A DNA stretch of 64,000 bases from Arthrobacter sp. S39 (GTDB lineage Bacteria; Actinomycetota; Actinomycetes; Actinomycetales; Micrococcaceae): the NCBI RefSeq assembly GCF_004320525.1, contig NZ_SIHX01000002.1:62001-126000 (forward strand), given 5' to 3'. The notes under the pieces were generated by a model. The model had not been told where the DNA came from and did no database searches. It saw nothing but the letters and a program-made list of their open reading frames with translations. This document shows positions 32,997 to 39,864 of the stretch, piece by piece. Each line of letters starts with the position of its first letter. Position 1 is the stretch's first letter. The position numbers and the translations under genes were made by a program.

Positions 32997-33623
32997 TCAG
33001 CGCCCGCCGGAGATGCCGGCCAGGAGCTGCTCAAACGGCAGCGACTCCAGGGCCGCCGGCTTGCGGCCGGGCTGTTCCCCCGTCAGGAGGCCGGCGAACT
33101 CAGCCGCCGCACGGTCGATCCGGGACGAAAGGGGCGTGCCGCCGTCGTCCGTGTTTCCCCAGTCCTGGGGGCCGGCAAAAACTCCGGTCGCCGCCGTCCG
33201 GGTGCGCAGGTAGCTGAACAGCGGCCGCATGGCGTAGTCCAGGACCATCTGGTGGCGGTCGGTACCGCCAGTGGCCCCGAGCAGGACGGCCTTGCCGTCC
33301 AGGGACTTGGGGTCCAGGACGTCAATGAACGATTTGAAGAGGCCGCTGTACGACGCGCTGAACACGGGACTGACGGCGATGATGCCGTCGGATGCCTCGA
33401 TCCCCGCGATGACCTCCGCCAGGCGCGGGGCCGCGTAGCCGGTGACGAAGTTGTTTGCGATGTCCACGGCGAGGTCACGGAGCTCGACCACGTCCAGCTT
33501 CACTTCATAACCGGCGCCCGCGAGCCTGCGTTCTGCTGCCGCCGCGAGCTGGTCTGCGAGCAGCCTGCTCGACGACGGAACGCCGAGGCCGGCGGACAAT
33601 ACGGTGATGCGGCGGGTTTCCAC
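32997..33623 (-). CDS. NAD(P)H-dependent FMN reductase
   Basis: 208-residue flavodoxin-like reductase that would supply reduced FMN to a flavin monooxygenase. The sequence starts ITVLSAGLGVPSSSRLLADQL (phosphate loop) and carries SPVFSASYSGLFKSFIDVLD and LGATGGTDRHQMVLDYAMRPLFSYL, close to the CE1759/MsuE-type FMN reductases that pair with luciferase-like monooxygenases. GTG 33623 has AGGAG 6 nt upstream. The palindrome at 33656-33673 may control it. No monooxygenase is directly adjacent. Confidence 0.88.
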   Translation of the reverse strand: METRRITVLSAGLGVPSSSRLLADQLAAAAERRLAGAGYEVKLDVVELRDLAVDIANNFVTGYAAPRLAEVIAGIEASDGIIAVSPVFSASYSGLFKSFIDVLDPKSLDGKAVLLGATGGTDRHQMVLDYAMRPLFSYLRTRTAATGVFAGPQDWGNTDDGGTPLSSRIDRAAAEFAGLLTGEQPGRKPAALESLPFEQLLAGISGGR

Positions 33624-33655
33624 TGTGGACTCCTGTTGTTCGGTTCGGACTACGT

Positions 33656-33673
33656 TACATGTATTTGCATGTA
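33656..33673. promoter_or_regulatory. Palindromic operator upstream of the FMN reductase
   Basis: TACATG-TATTTG-CATGTA, 33 bp before the GTG start, flanked by GTTAC (33654-33658) and GTAAC (33679-33683). Probably the binding site of an unlinked regulator. Confidence 0.5.
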
Positions 33674-33712
33674 CCGACGTAACCGGGGGCTGTCCGCGTT
33701 TATTCCACTGCC

Positions 33713-34573
33713 CTACAGGACCACTGTCCCGCTGATGCACGTGATGGAGTTGCCGCCCACCCAGATGTCGTGGTCGATGGCGTCCACGTGGACCATTCCT
33801 GCCCGGCCCAGCATGGTGCCCTGGGCGGCAGTGTACGACGCCGGGGCACGACCGCTGCCGATCAGCCACTGCGCCGCGCCTGCGTTGAAGCTCCCGGTGA
33901 CCGGGTCCTCGGCGGCTGCGTCTCCGGGGATGAATGCCCGCACCTCAAAGTCGGCGACTCCCGCGGCGGCATACGGCCCGATCACGCCCACTTTCAGGCC
34001 CTCCATGGCGGCATAGTCCGGTTTGATGTCCAGGACCTGTTCGGCGGACTCCAGCAACACGCCGATCCAGTCCGGCCCGTTGACCAGCCACGTGGCATCC
34101 AGGAGGGCCTGGCGGGGCAGCCGGAGACCTGCAGCGATCCTTGCCATGTCGGGCTCGTCCACGGGTCCGGAGCGCGTCAAGGGCGGCGCAGCGAAGGCCA
34201 GGCGCCCGGCGTCGCGCTTGACGCGCACCAGTCCGGCGCCGCATTCCTGGATGAGCACACCCTCCACTTTGGGAACGCCGCCGGCCTCCAGCCAGGCGTG
34301 CGCGGATCCGAGCGTGGGATGCCCGGCGAAGGGGAACTCCTCGTGCGCGGTGAAGATCCGGACCCGGTAATCCGCCTCGGGGTGGGTGGGCGGCAGCAGG
34401 AACGCGGTCTCGGACAGGTTGGTCCAGTTGGCGAACTGCTGCATCTGCCCGGTGGTGAGGTCGCCGGCGTCGACCACCACTGCGAGCGGGTTGCCCCGGT
34501 AGTGTTCGGCGGTGAACACATCCACCTGGGCAAAGGGACGACGGCGGCGGACGGGGGCTGGCTTCTGGCTCAC
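33713..34573 (-). CDS. PhzF-family isomerase-like protein
   Basis: 286 residues of the PhzF/diaminopimelate-epimerase fold, two similar halves. Family motifs: QVDVFTAEHYRGNPLAVVVDA at the start, LSETAFLL, RIFTAHEEFPFAGHPTLG and, in the second half, EDPVTGSFNAGAAQWL. The catalytic Glu of PhzF is kept in LSETAFL. No other phenazine genes are near, so the substrate is unknown. GTG 34573 is 6 nt after a -10-like TAGCCT (34580-34585). Confidence 0.88.
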   Translation of the reverse strand: MSQKPAPVRRRRPFAQVDVFTAEHYRGNPLAVVVDAGDLTTGQMQQFANWTNLSETAFLLPPTHPEADYRVRIFTAHEEFPFAGHPTLGSAHAWLEAGGVPKVEGVLIQECGAGLVRVKRDAGRLAFAAPPLTRSGPVDEPDMARIAAGLRLPRQALLDATWLVNGPDWIGVLLESAEQVLDIKPDYAAMEGLKVGVIGPYAAAGVADFEVRAFIPGDAAAEDPVTGSFNAGAAQWLIGSGRAPASYTAAQGTMLGRAGMVHVDAIDHDIWVGGNSITCISGTVVL

Positions 34574-34579
34574 CGCTGC

Positions 34580-34585
34580 AGGCTA
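34580..34585 (-). promoter_or_regulatory. -10 element (leaderless) of the PhzF-like gene
   Basis: TAGCCT on the minus strand, 6 nt before the GTG start. Confidence 0.4.
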
Positions 34586-34639
34586 CCACTGCGGAGCGGC
34601 CCCGCTGACAAGTCCCCCGCGCTCTGCCAGACTTCCAGC

Positions 34640-35062
34640 ATGGCTGAAAACAAGACCCAACCCACCAACGTGGCTGCGGAAGAATTCCTGGCCGCCGTGG
34701 AGCATCCGGGGCGCCGTGCGGACGGCTTCGAGTTGCTGGAGATGATGCGTGGCATCACTGGCCAGGAAGCCGTTATGTGGGGTCCCACCATCGTGGGATT
34801 CGGCAGCTACCACTACAAGTACGACAGTGGGCGGGAGGGCGACGCAGCCGCCGTCGGATTCTCACCGCGCAAGGCGAACCTGGTGCTGTACGGCGTCACC
34901 GAGGGGCCCGACGCAGACCGGCTGCTTCCCGAACTCGGAAAGCACAGGACCAGCACAGCCTGCCTCTACGTCAACAAACTGGACGATGTGGACCGTAATG
35001 TCCTCGCCGAGCTGATCCGGTCGGGCTACCGGTACGTCACCACGGAACTGCAAAACCACTGA
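34640..35062 (+). CDS. DUF1801-family protein
   Basis: 140 residues with the DUF1801 pattern: VAAEEFLAAVEHPGRRADGFELLEMM, MWGPTIVGFGSYHYKY, GFSPRKANLVLY and HRTSTACLYVNKLDDVDRNVLAEL. It belongs to the YdhG-like alpha-beta fold of unknown function and is cytoplasmic. The ATG has no clear Shine-Dalgarno. Divergent from the PhzF-like gene and convergent to rplI across element D. Confidence 0.88.
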   Translation: MAENKTQPTNVAAEEFLAAVEHPGRRADGFELLEMMRGITGQEAVMWGPTIVGFGSYHYKYDSGREGDAAAVGFSPRKANLVLYGVTEGPDADRLLPELGKHRTSTACLYVNKLDDVDRNVLAELIRSGYRYVTTELQNH

Positions 35063-35079
35063 CCTCCCAGCCCCAAACA

Positions 35080-35144
35080 GCAACGCGGGGTCACTTAATG
35101 CCCCTCTGGAGGCAATTTTTGGGCATTAAGTGACCCCGCGTTGC
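35080..35144. repeat. Nested intergenic palindrome (element D)
   Basis: Perfect 24-bp arms (35080-35103 and 35121-35144), beginning GCAACGCGGGG, around a 17-nt loop that contains a small hairpin CCTC-TG-GAGG (35103-35112). It sits between convergent DUF1801 and rplI genes and can terminate both. Confidence 0.85.
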
Positions 35145-35159
35145 ATACGGCGGGACACA

Positions 35160-35193
35160 GAAAACCCCCGCTGCCGGGGCAACGGGGGTTTTC
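35160..35193 (-). terminator. Terminator of the rpsF-ssb-rpsR-rplI operon
   Basis: Perfect 11-bp stem GAAAACCCCCG / CGGGGGTTTTC (35160-35170 with 35183-35193) ending in a T-run on the minus strand, about 30 nt after the rplI stop. Confidence 0.85.
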
Positions 35194-35223
35194 GTGCAGT
35201 TCAGGACTGCGCAGCCGGAAAGG

Positions 35224-35676
35224 CTACTTGCCTGCTACTACGTCGAGTTCGATCACAGCGGCAACGTCGTCGTGCAGACGGACGTTGGCCTGGTAGGAAC
35301 CAACCGACTTGATGTGTGCCGGCAGTTCAACCTTGCGCTTGTCGATTTTGCCAAGGCCAGCGGCCTCAACAGCGTCGGCCACGTCGGCCTGCTTGACGGT
35401 GCCGAACAGGCGTCCGGTCTCGCCAGCCTTGACAACGAGCTTGACCGGCTTGGCGGAGAGTGCCGCGGCCTGCTTCTGCGCATCTTCCAGGGAAGCGTGC
35501 GCGCGGGCGGCGCGGGCAGCCTTGATGGACTCAACCTGCTTCTCGCCACCCTTCGACCAGGTCAGGGCGAAGTTGCGGGGCAGCAGGAAGTTACGTGCGT
35601 AACCGTCCTTGACCTCGACAACGTCGCCAGCAGCACCGAGACCGGTTACTTCGTGGGTCAGAATGAGCTTTGCCAT
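35224..35676 (-). CDS. rplI: 50S ribosomal protein L9
   Basis: 150 residues, the standard length: N-terminal RNA-binding domain ([37 protein letters not shown] start), long central helix ([19 protein letters not shown]) and C-terminal domain. It binds 23S rRNA at the base of the L1 stalk. Last gene of the rpsF operon, 17 bp after rpsR, followed by a terminator. Confidence 0.98.
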   Translation of the reverse strand: MAKLILTHEVTGLGAAGDVVEVKDGYARNFLLPRNFALTWSKGGEKQVESIKAARAARAHASLEDAQKQAAALSAKPVKLVVKAGETGRLFGTVKQADVADAVEAAGLGKIDKRKVELPAHIKSVGSYQANVRLHDDVAAVIELDVVAGK

Positions 35677-35693
35677 GTTAGTTAATCCCTTCC

Positions 35694-35933
35694 TTAGCCG
35701 CGGCCAGCGCCGGAGTAAGGCAGCAGGGCAACTTCGCGGGCGTTCTTGATTGCCTGTGCGATCTTGCGCTGTTCCTGCACCGTGACGCCAGTGACGCGAC
35801 GGGCGCGGATCTTTCCGCGGTCGGAGATGAACTTGCGCAGCAATGCTACGTCCTTGTAGTCGATGACGGTGATGTCAGCGGCCTTCAAGGGGTTGGACTT
35901 TGGTTTGGGCTTACGGAGTTCAGCCTTAGCCAT
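35694..35933 (-). CDS. rpsR: 30S ribosomal protein S18
   Basis: 79 residues with the typical core [29 protein letters not shown] and [29 protein letters not shown]. It pairs with S6 on the small subunit platform. AGGAG precedes the ATG. No Cys-rich N-terminal extension, so it looks like the zinc-independent form. Two hairpins lie in the 129-bp gap to ssb. Confidence 0.98.
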   Translation of the reverse strand: MAKAELRKPKPKSNPLKAADITVIDYKDVALLRKFISDRGKIRARRVTGVTVQEQRKIAQAIKNAREVALLPYSGAGRG

Positions 35934-35956
35934 CGTGGAGCTCCTATTCTATGGAG

Positions 35957-36024
35957 CCCGTGGATATTGATCCACGGGATGGTGGTGGTCCGACGGCGGC
36001 AGTCGCTTCGGTGCCGTACGGCAC
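35957..36024 (-). other. Two hairpins between ssb and rpsR
   Basis: CCCGTGGAT/ATCCACGGG (35957-35965 with 35970-35978) and GTGCCGTACGGCAC (36011-36024) are perfect stems in the ssb-rpsR gap. They may be mRNA processing or stability elements that let S18 and L9 be made at a different level from S6 and SSB. Confidence 0.55.
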
Positions 36025-36062
36025 CCAAGGCGGTCCCGGCGTCGGGCCTTAATTTTTAGTGT

Positions 36063-36641
36063 TTAGAAGGGAGGTTCGGAATCGGGGCCGTTGCCCCAGC
36101 CGCCTGCGTTGGAGACACCGGGCGTTGCCCAGGGGTCTTCCTGCGCAGCCTGCTGGTTGCCGCCACCGAAACCGCCACCGGAGTTGCCGCCCTGGTTTCC
36201 ACCGGAGTTGCCGCCTCCGAAGCCACCGCCGCTGTTGCCGCCGCCGAAGCCACCCTGACCACCCTGACCGCCGGAGCGCTGGGTGCGGTTGACCTTGGCA
36301 TTGGCGTAGCGCAGGCTCGGGCCGATTTCGTCGACTTCGAGCTCAATGACGGTGCGCTTTTCGCCTTCTTTGGTTTCGTAGGAACGGCTCTTCAACCGGC
36401 CGGAAACGATCACGCGCATGCCCTTGGTGAGGGACTCGGCGACGTTCTCGGCTGCTTCACGCCAGACTGCAGCGCGGAGGAACAGGGTTTCCCCGTCCTT
36501 CCACTCATTGGACTGGCGATCAAAGGTGCGTGGGGTGGAAGCGATGGTGAAGTTCGCTACTGCCGAACCTGACGGTGTGAACCGCAATTCCGGGTCATTG
36601 GTGAGATTACCGATGACCGTAATGGTGGTCTCGCCTGCCAT
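36063..36641 (-). CDS. ssb: Single-stranded DNA-binding protein
   Basis: 192 residues: OB-fold (about 1-115, starting [22 protein letters not shown], then [17 protein letters not shown] region), a Gly/Asn/Gln-rich disordered linker (about 123-175) and the acidic tip DSEPPF that docks partner proteins. It binds ssDNA as a tetramer. AAGGAGG stands before the ATG. Confidence 0.97.
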   Translation of the reverse strand: MAGETTITVIGNLTNDPELRFTPSGSAVANFTIASTPRTFDRQSNEWKDGETLFLRAAVWREAAENVAESLTKGMRVIVSGRLKSRSYETKEGEKRTVIELEVDEIGPSLRYANAKVNRTQRSGGQGGQGGFGGGNSGGGFGGGNSGGNQGGNSGGGFGGGNQQAAQEDPWATPGVSNAGGWGNGPDSEPPF

Positions 36642-36714
36642 CTACTGCCTCCTTGTTCGATCCTGGATGAAGAATTCGATCCTGCGGGGTGAAGAATGAA
36701 AATCGGTGCTGAAA

Positions 36715-37020
36715 TTACTCAGCAACAACCTTCTGCTCTTCGGGGCGGGTGATCTTGGTGCGCATGATGGTCTCGTTAAGAGACAGCTGGCGGTCAAGTT
36801 CCTTGGCGGTGTCCGGCTTGGCGGTGAAGTTCACCACGGCGTAGATACCTTCGGACTTCTTCTTGATGTCGTAGGCCAGTCGGCGACGGCCCCAGATGTC
36901 AACCTTTTCGATGGTTCCACCATCGTTGGTGATGACATTCAGGAACTTCTGAAGCGACGGCTCAACGGTACGCTCTTCGACCTCGGGGTCGATGATTACC
37001 ATCAATTCGTAAGGACGCAT
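36715..37020 (-). CDS. rpsF: 30S ribosomal protein S6
   Basis: 101 residues, usual length, starting [21 protein letters not shown] and containing [25 protein letters not shown] 37020 has AAAGGAGGTGGG just upstream; this site can be sequestered by the leader structure described separately. First gene of rpsF-ssb-rpsR-rplI. Confidence 0.97.
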   Translation of the reverse strand: MRPYELMVIIDPEVEERTVEPSLQKFLNVITNDGGTIEKVDIWGRRRLAYDIKKKSEGIYAVVNFTAKPDTAKELDRQLSLNETIMRTKITRPEEQKVVAE

Positions 37021-37077
37021 ATGTGAACCCACCTCCTTTGGGCTAAGCGGTTACGGCATTTCCGTAACAGGAGGTTC
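37021..37077 (-). promoter_or_regulatory. Candidate S6:S18 autoregulatory mRNA leader
   Basis: On the minus strand GAACCTCCT (37077-37069) can pair with AGGAGG...GTTC around the rpsF ribosome site (37037-37025). It encloses a perfect 7-bp hairpin GTTACGG/CCGTAAC (37068-37050). A CCG-containing bulge (AACCGCTTAG) on the 3' side is the layout of the S6:S18-binding motif known from other bacteria. Binding would hide the Shine-Dalgarno. Confidence 0.55.
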
Positions 37078-37277
37078 ATTTGCGATGCCATGCACATGCC
37101 CGGCCACCGGAACGGAGGCAGGGCGCAGCACAGACTTCAATATCTTAGTGCATTTGGACCGGATAGGCGATTCGCGCTTGACTCAAGGCTAGGCGCCTGG
37201 GTTCCTCTTGCGGAAGCGGTGCTGCGGGTATGTGGAAAACCGCGCCGTACGGGCGGGTTGGCGCCGGCGGGCGCGGC

Positions 37278-37283
37278 TAGAGT
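37278..37283 (+). promoter_or_regulatory. -10 element (leaderless) of the DUF1345 gene
   Basis: TAGAGT, 7 nt before the ATG at 37291; no Shine-Dalgarno is present. Confidence 0.4.
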
Positions 37284-37290
37284 ACAGACC

Positions 37291-37950
37291 ATGGATGCCG
37301 CGCCCCGCAACGCCCCACCGATCCGGCGCAGCCGGCTCCGGTTCGGGGCCATGGTGGTGGCCGGAATAGGAGCTTCCCTGGCCACCGGCGTCGCGGGGTT
37401 CTGGGTGCAGGCGCCCGCCGCCGGGTGGGCGACGGCGGCCCTGGTCTACGTCGGCTGGGTGTGGCTGGTGATCGGCCGCATGGATCCCGCCCAGACCAAG
37501 GCCCACGCCGTCGCGGAGGACCCGTCGCGGCCAACCACCGACCTGCTCATCCTCGCGGCGAACATCGCCTCCCTGGCGGCAGTCGCCGTCGTGATTGTGG
37601 ACTCGCACCAGCGAAGCGGTGGCACGCAGCTTGGCGGGGCCGCACTGGTCCTGGCCAGCGTGGCCCTGTCCTGGATGCTGGTCCAGACGCTTTTCACCCT
37701 TCGGTACGCAGAGCATTTCTACGGCGGGGAGAGCGACGGCGGCGTCGGTTTCAACCAGGACGAGCCGCCGCAATACACCGACTTCGCCTACCTGGCCACC
37801 AGCATCGGGATGACCTACCAGGTCTCGGACACTAACCTGGAGAATCCCCGCATCCGGCGCGAGGCGCTGAAGCACAGCCTCCTGTCCTACCTCTTCGGCA
37901 CAGTCATCCTGGCCGCCACGATCAACCTGGTGCTCGGCCTGGCGGCCTAA
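37291..37950 (+). CDS. DUF1345 membrane protein
   Basis: 219 residues with five hydrophobic segments and the family signature LVQTLFTLRYAEHFY then DEPPQYTDFAYLATSIGMTYQVSD near residues 130-175. Function unknown; possibly a channel-like protein. Upstream it faces the rpsF operon, and its end is 12 bp from the convergent amino acid permease. Confidence 0.9.
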   Translation: MDAAPRNAPPIRRSRLRFGAMVVAGIGASLATGVAGFWVQAPAAGWATAALVYVGWVWLVIGRMDPAQTKAHAVAEDPSRPTTDLLILAANIASLAAVAVVIVDSHQRSGGTQLGGAALVLASVALSWMLVQTLFTLRYAEHFYGGESDGGVGFNQDEPPQYTDFAYLATSIGMTYQVSDTNLENPRIRREALKHSLLSYLFGTVILAATINLVLGLAA

Positions 37951-37962
37951 GCGCCGCGGAGC

Positions 37963-39378
37963 TTACGACGCCGGGCCGGCACCGACGGCGGCATCCTCGT
38001 CCTGCGGAGCCTCAACAGCGGGTCCGGCCGGGCCACCCTTGCGGTAGCGCCAGACTCCGATGCCCACCACAACGGCGGCCAGTGCCAGCGACAGCATCAG
38101 GGACTCCCGGGTGGACTCCAGGATTACCATGCCGATCAGCAGTGCCACGATGCTGGCGATCGATACCCAGGTCAGGTAAGGGAAAAGCCACATCTTCAGG
38201 GCGAGGTCCTTGGCGGCCGCCCCCATGCGCTTGCGCAGGATCAGCTGGGAGGACGCGATGACCAGCCAGACAAACAGTGCGATCGCGCCCGACGTGTTCA
38301 CGAGGAACAGGAAGACGGTGTCCGGGGCAACATAGTTCAGGCCGACCGTCACGAAACCGACCACCGTTGAAGCCAGGACTGCTGCCGCGGGAACGCCGCG
38401 CTTGGAAATCCGGGTCCAGGCCGTCGGTGCGTCGCCGCGCTTGGAGAGGGAGAAGAGCATGCGGCTGGCGGTGTAGAGGCCGGAGTTCAGGCAGGACAAT
38501 ACGGAGGTGAGCACCACGATGTCCATGATGGTTCCGGCCCCGGGGATGCCGAACAGTTCAATCACGGCGACGTACGGGCTCTTGGCCACGTTGGCGTCAT
38601 TCCAGGGCAGCAGGGTGACAACAATGGCGATGGAGCCGATGTAGAAGACGAGGATGCGCCACACCGTGGACTTCACGGCCTTTTTGACTGCGTCAACCGG
38701 GTTTTCGGACTCACCGGCGGCGATGGTGGCGATTTCCGCGCCGAAGAAGGAGAAAACGACCACCAGGATGCCGGCGAGGACGGCGCCCGGACCGTTGGGA
38801 AGGAATCCGCCGTTCTCGACGAGGTTGCTCAGGCCAGGCGCCGGGACACCCGGGACGAGGCCCAGGATGGCCGCTACGCCAAAGAGCAGGAACAGCACAA
38901 TGGCGGCCACCTTGATGGAGGCGAACCAGAATTCGAACTCGCCGTAGGACTTCACAGAGCCAAGGTTGGTCAGCGTCAGCAGGACCATCAGGATCAGCGC
39001 CCAGACCCACTGGTCTATGCCGGGAACCCAGCGGTGCATGATCGCTGCCCCGGCCGTGGCCTCGATCCCCAGCACGATGATCCAGAACCAGGCGTACAGC
39101 CAGCCGATGCTGAAGCCGGCCCACCGGCCGAGTGCCTTGTCCGCATACGTGGAAAAGGACCCCGTCTCGGGGTTGGCTGCTGCCATCTCCCCGAGCATCC
39201 GCATCACCAGGATCACCACGATTCCGGCGGCCATATAGGCCAGGAGGATGCCCGGGCCCGCCTGCTGGATCGCGGCACCTGACCCCACAAAGAGGCCTGC
39301 CCCGATCACGCCGGCAATGGCGATCATGGAGAGGTGCCGCGGCTTGAGCGACTTGGAGAGTTGCTGGTCAGCGTGCAT
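37963..39378 (-). CDS. Amino acid permease (APC family, GabP-like)
   Basis: 471-residue membrane transporter with twelve helices. The start LSKSLKPRHLSMIAIAGVIGAGLFVGSG is the amino acid/GABA permease signature; EMAAANPETGSFSTYA and SFFGAEIATIAAGESENP follow. GABA or a similar small amino acid is a fair guess. GAGGA lies 10 nt before the ATG. Monocistronic. Confidence 0.9.
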   Translation of the reverse strand: MHADQQLSKSLKPRHLSMIAIAGVIGAGLFVGSGAAIQQAGPGILLAYMAAGIVVILVMRMLGEMAAANPETGSFSTYADKALGRWAGFSIGWLYAWFWIIVLGIEATAGAAIMHRWVPGIDQWVWALILMVLLTLTNLGSVKSYGEFEFWFASIKVAAIVLFLLFGVAAILGLVPGVPAPGLSNLVENGGFLPNGPGAVLAGILVVVFSFFGAEIATIAAGESENPVDAVKKAVKSTVWRILVFYIGSIAIVVTLLPWNDANVAKSPYVAVIELFGIPGAGTIMDIVVLTSVLSCLNSGLYTASRMLFSLSKRGDAPTAWTRISKRGVPAAAVLASTVVGFVTVGLNYVAPDTVFLFLVNTSGAIALFVWLVIASSQLILRKRMGAAAKDLALKMWLFPYLTWVSIASIVALLIGMVILESTRESLMLSLALAAVVVGIGVWRYRKGGPAGPAVEAPQDEDAAVGAGPAS

Positions 39379-39632
39379 GGGTGCGCCGTCCTCAGTGTTG
39401 ATGCGGGAAATTTGTTTGGCTGCCTTGCGGCGCCAGGGTGATCGGCCGGGAGGCCTTCCGGGTTCCGGCCCCCGTGCGGTGGATCACACCTTTTATCCCA
39501 CCCTAGACGCGGCTTCCGCGACGGTTGATGTGCAATAACACAGAACGGCGGACCCCAAATCAGATGTTTTCACAGGAGGGGACACCAGTGCGAATCATCC
39601 GCTGCCCGTCAGACAACTTGGTAATACCCTCG

Positions 39633-39674
39633 AAACCTGAGTACCGGGTGCCAAAACCTGAGTACTGGGGTGCC
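39633..39674 (+). promoter_or_regulatory. Direct repeats upstream of the LuxR-family regulator
   Basis: Two copies of AAACCTGAGTAC(C/T)GGG start at 39633 and 39654, spaced 21 bp (two helix turns), each followed by GTGCC. They lie in the 486-bp gap between the permease and the regulator; a hairpin (CCCGA/TCGGG near 39690-39706) and a -10-like TATATT (39708-39713) follow. They are probably binding sites of the regulator itself or a related protein. Confidence 0.5.
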
Positions 39675-39864
39675 CCAATTACTCTGGTGCCCGAACCGGA
39701 TCGGGGCTATATTGACATCCAACGGTTGGGTACCGTGCTGGTCGTGACGAAGCGGCCAGGATTTCGGCCCGCGCAGTCACGGCAGTAACTGGACGTGGCT
39801 CTCGGCGATACACACAGGAAGTACAGGGCAATTTCGGTCTCCTTCAGCGATGGATGGGGACCGC

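Noticed and set aside
39379..39534. Guanidine or other riboswitch before the amino acid permease
   Set aside because: GC-rich pairing can be drawn but none of the conserved riboswitch blocks is present.
39525..39788. Possible 87-residue gene upstream of the LuxR-family regulator
   Set aside because: The translation only mirrors the direct repeats (KPEYRVPKPEYWG), there is no Shine-Dalgarno and the region looks like a promoter.
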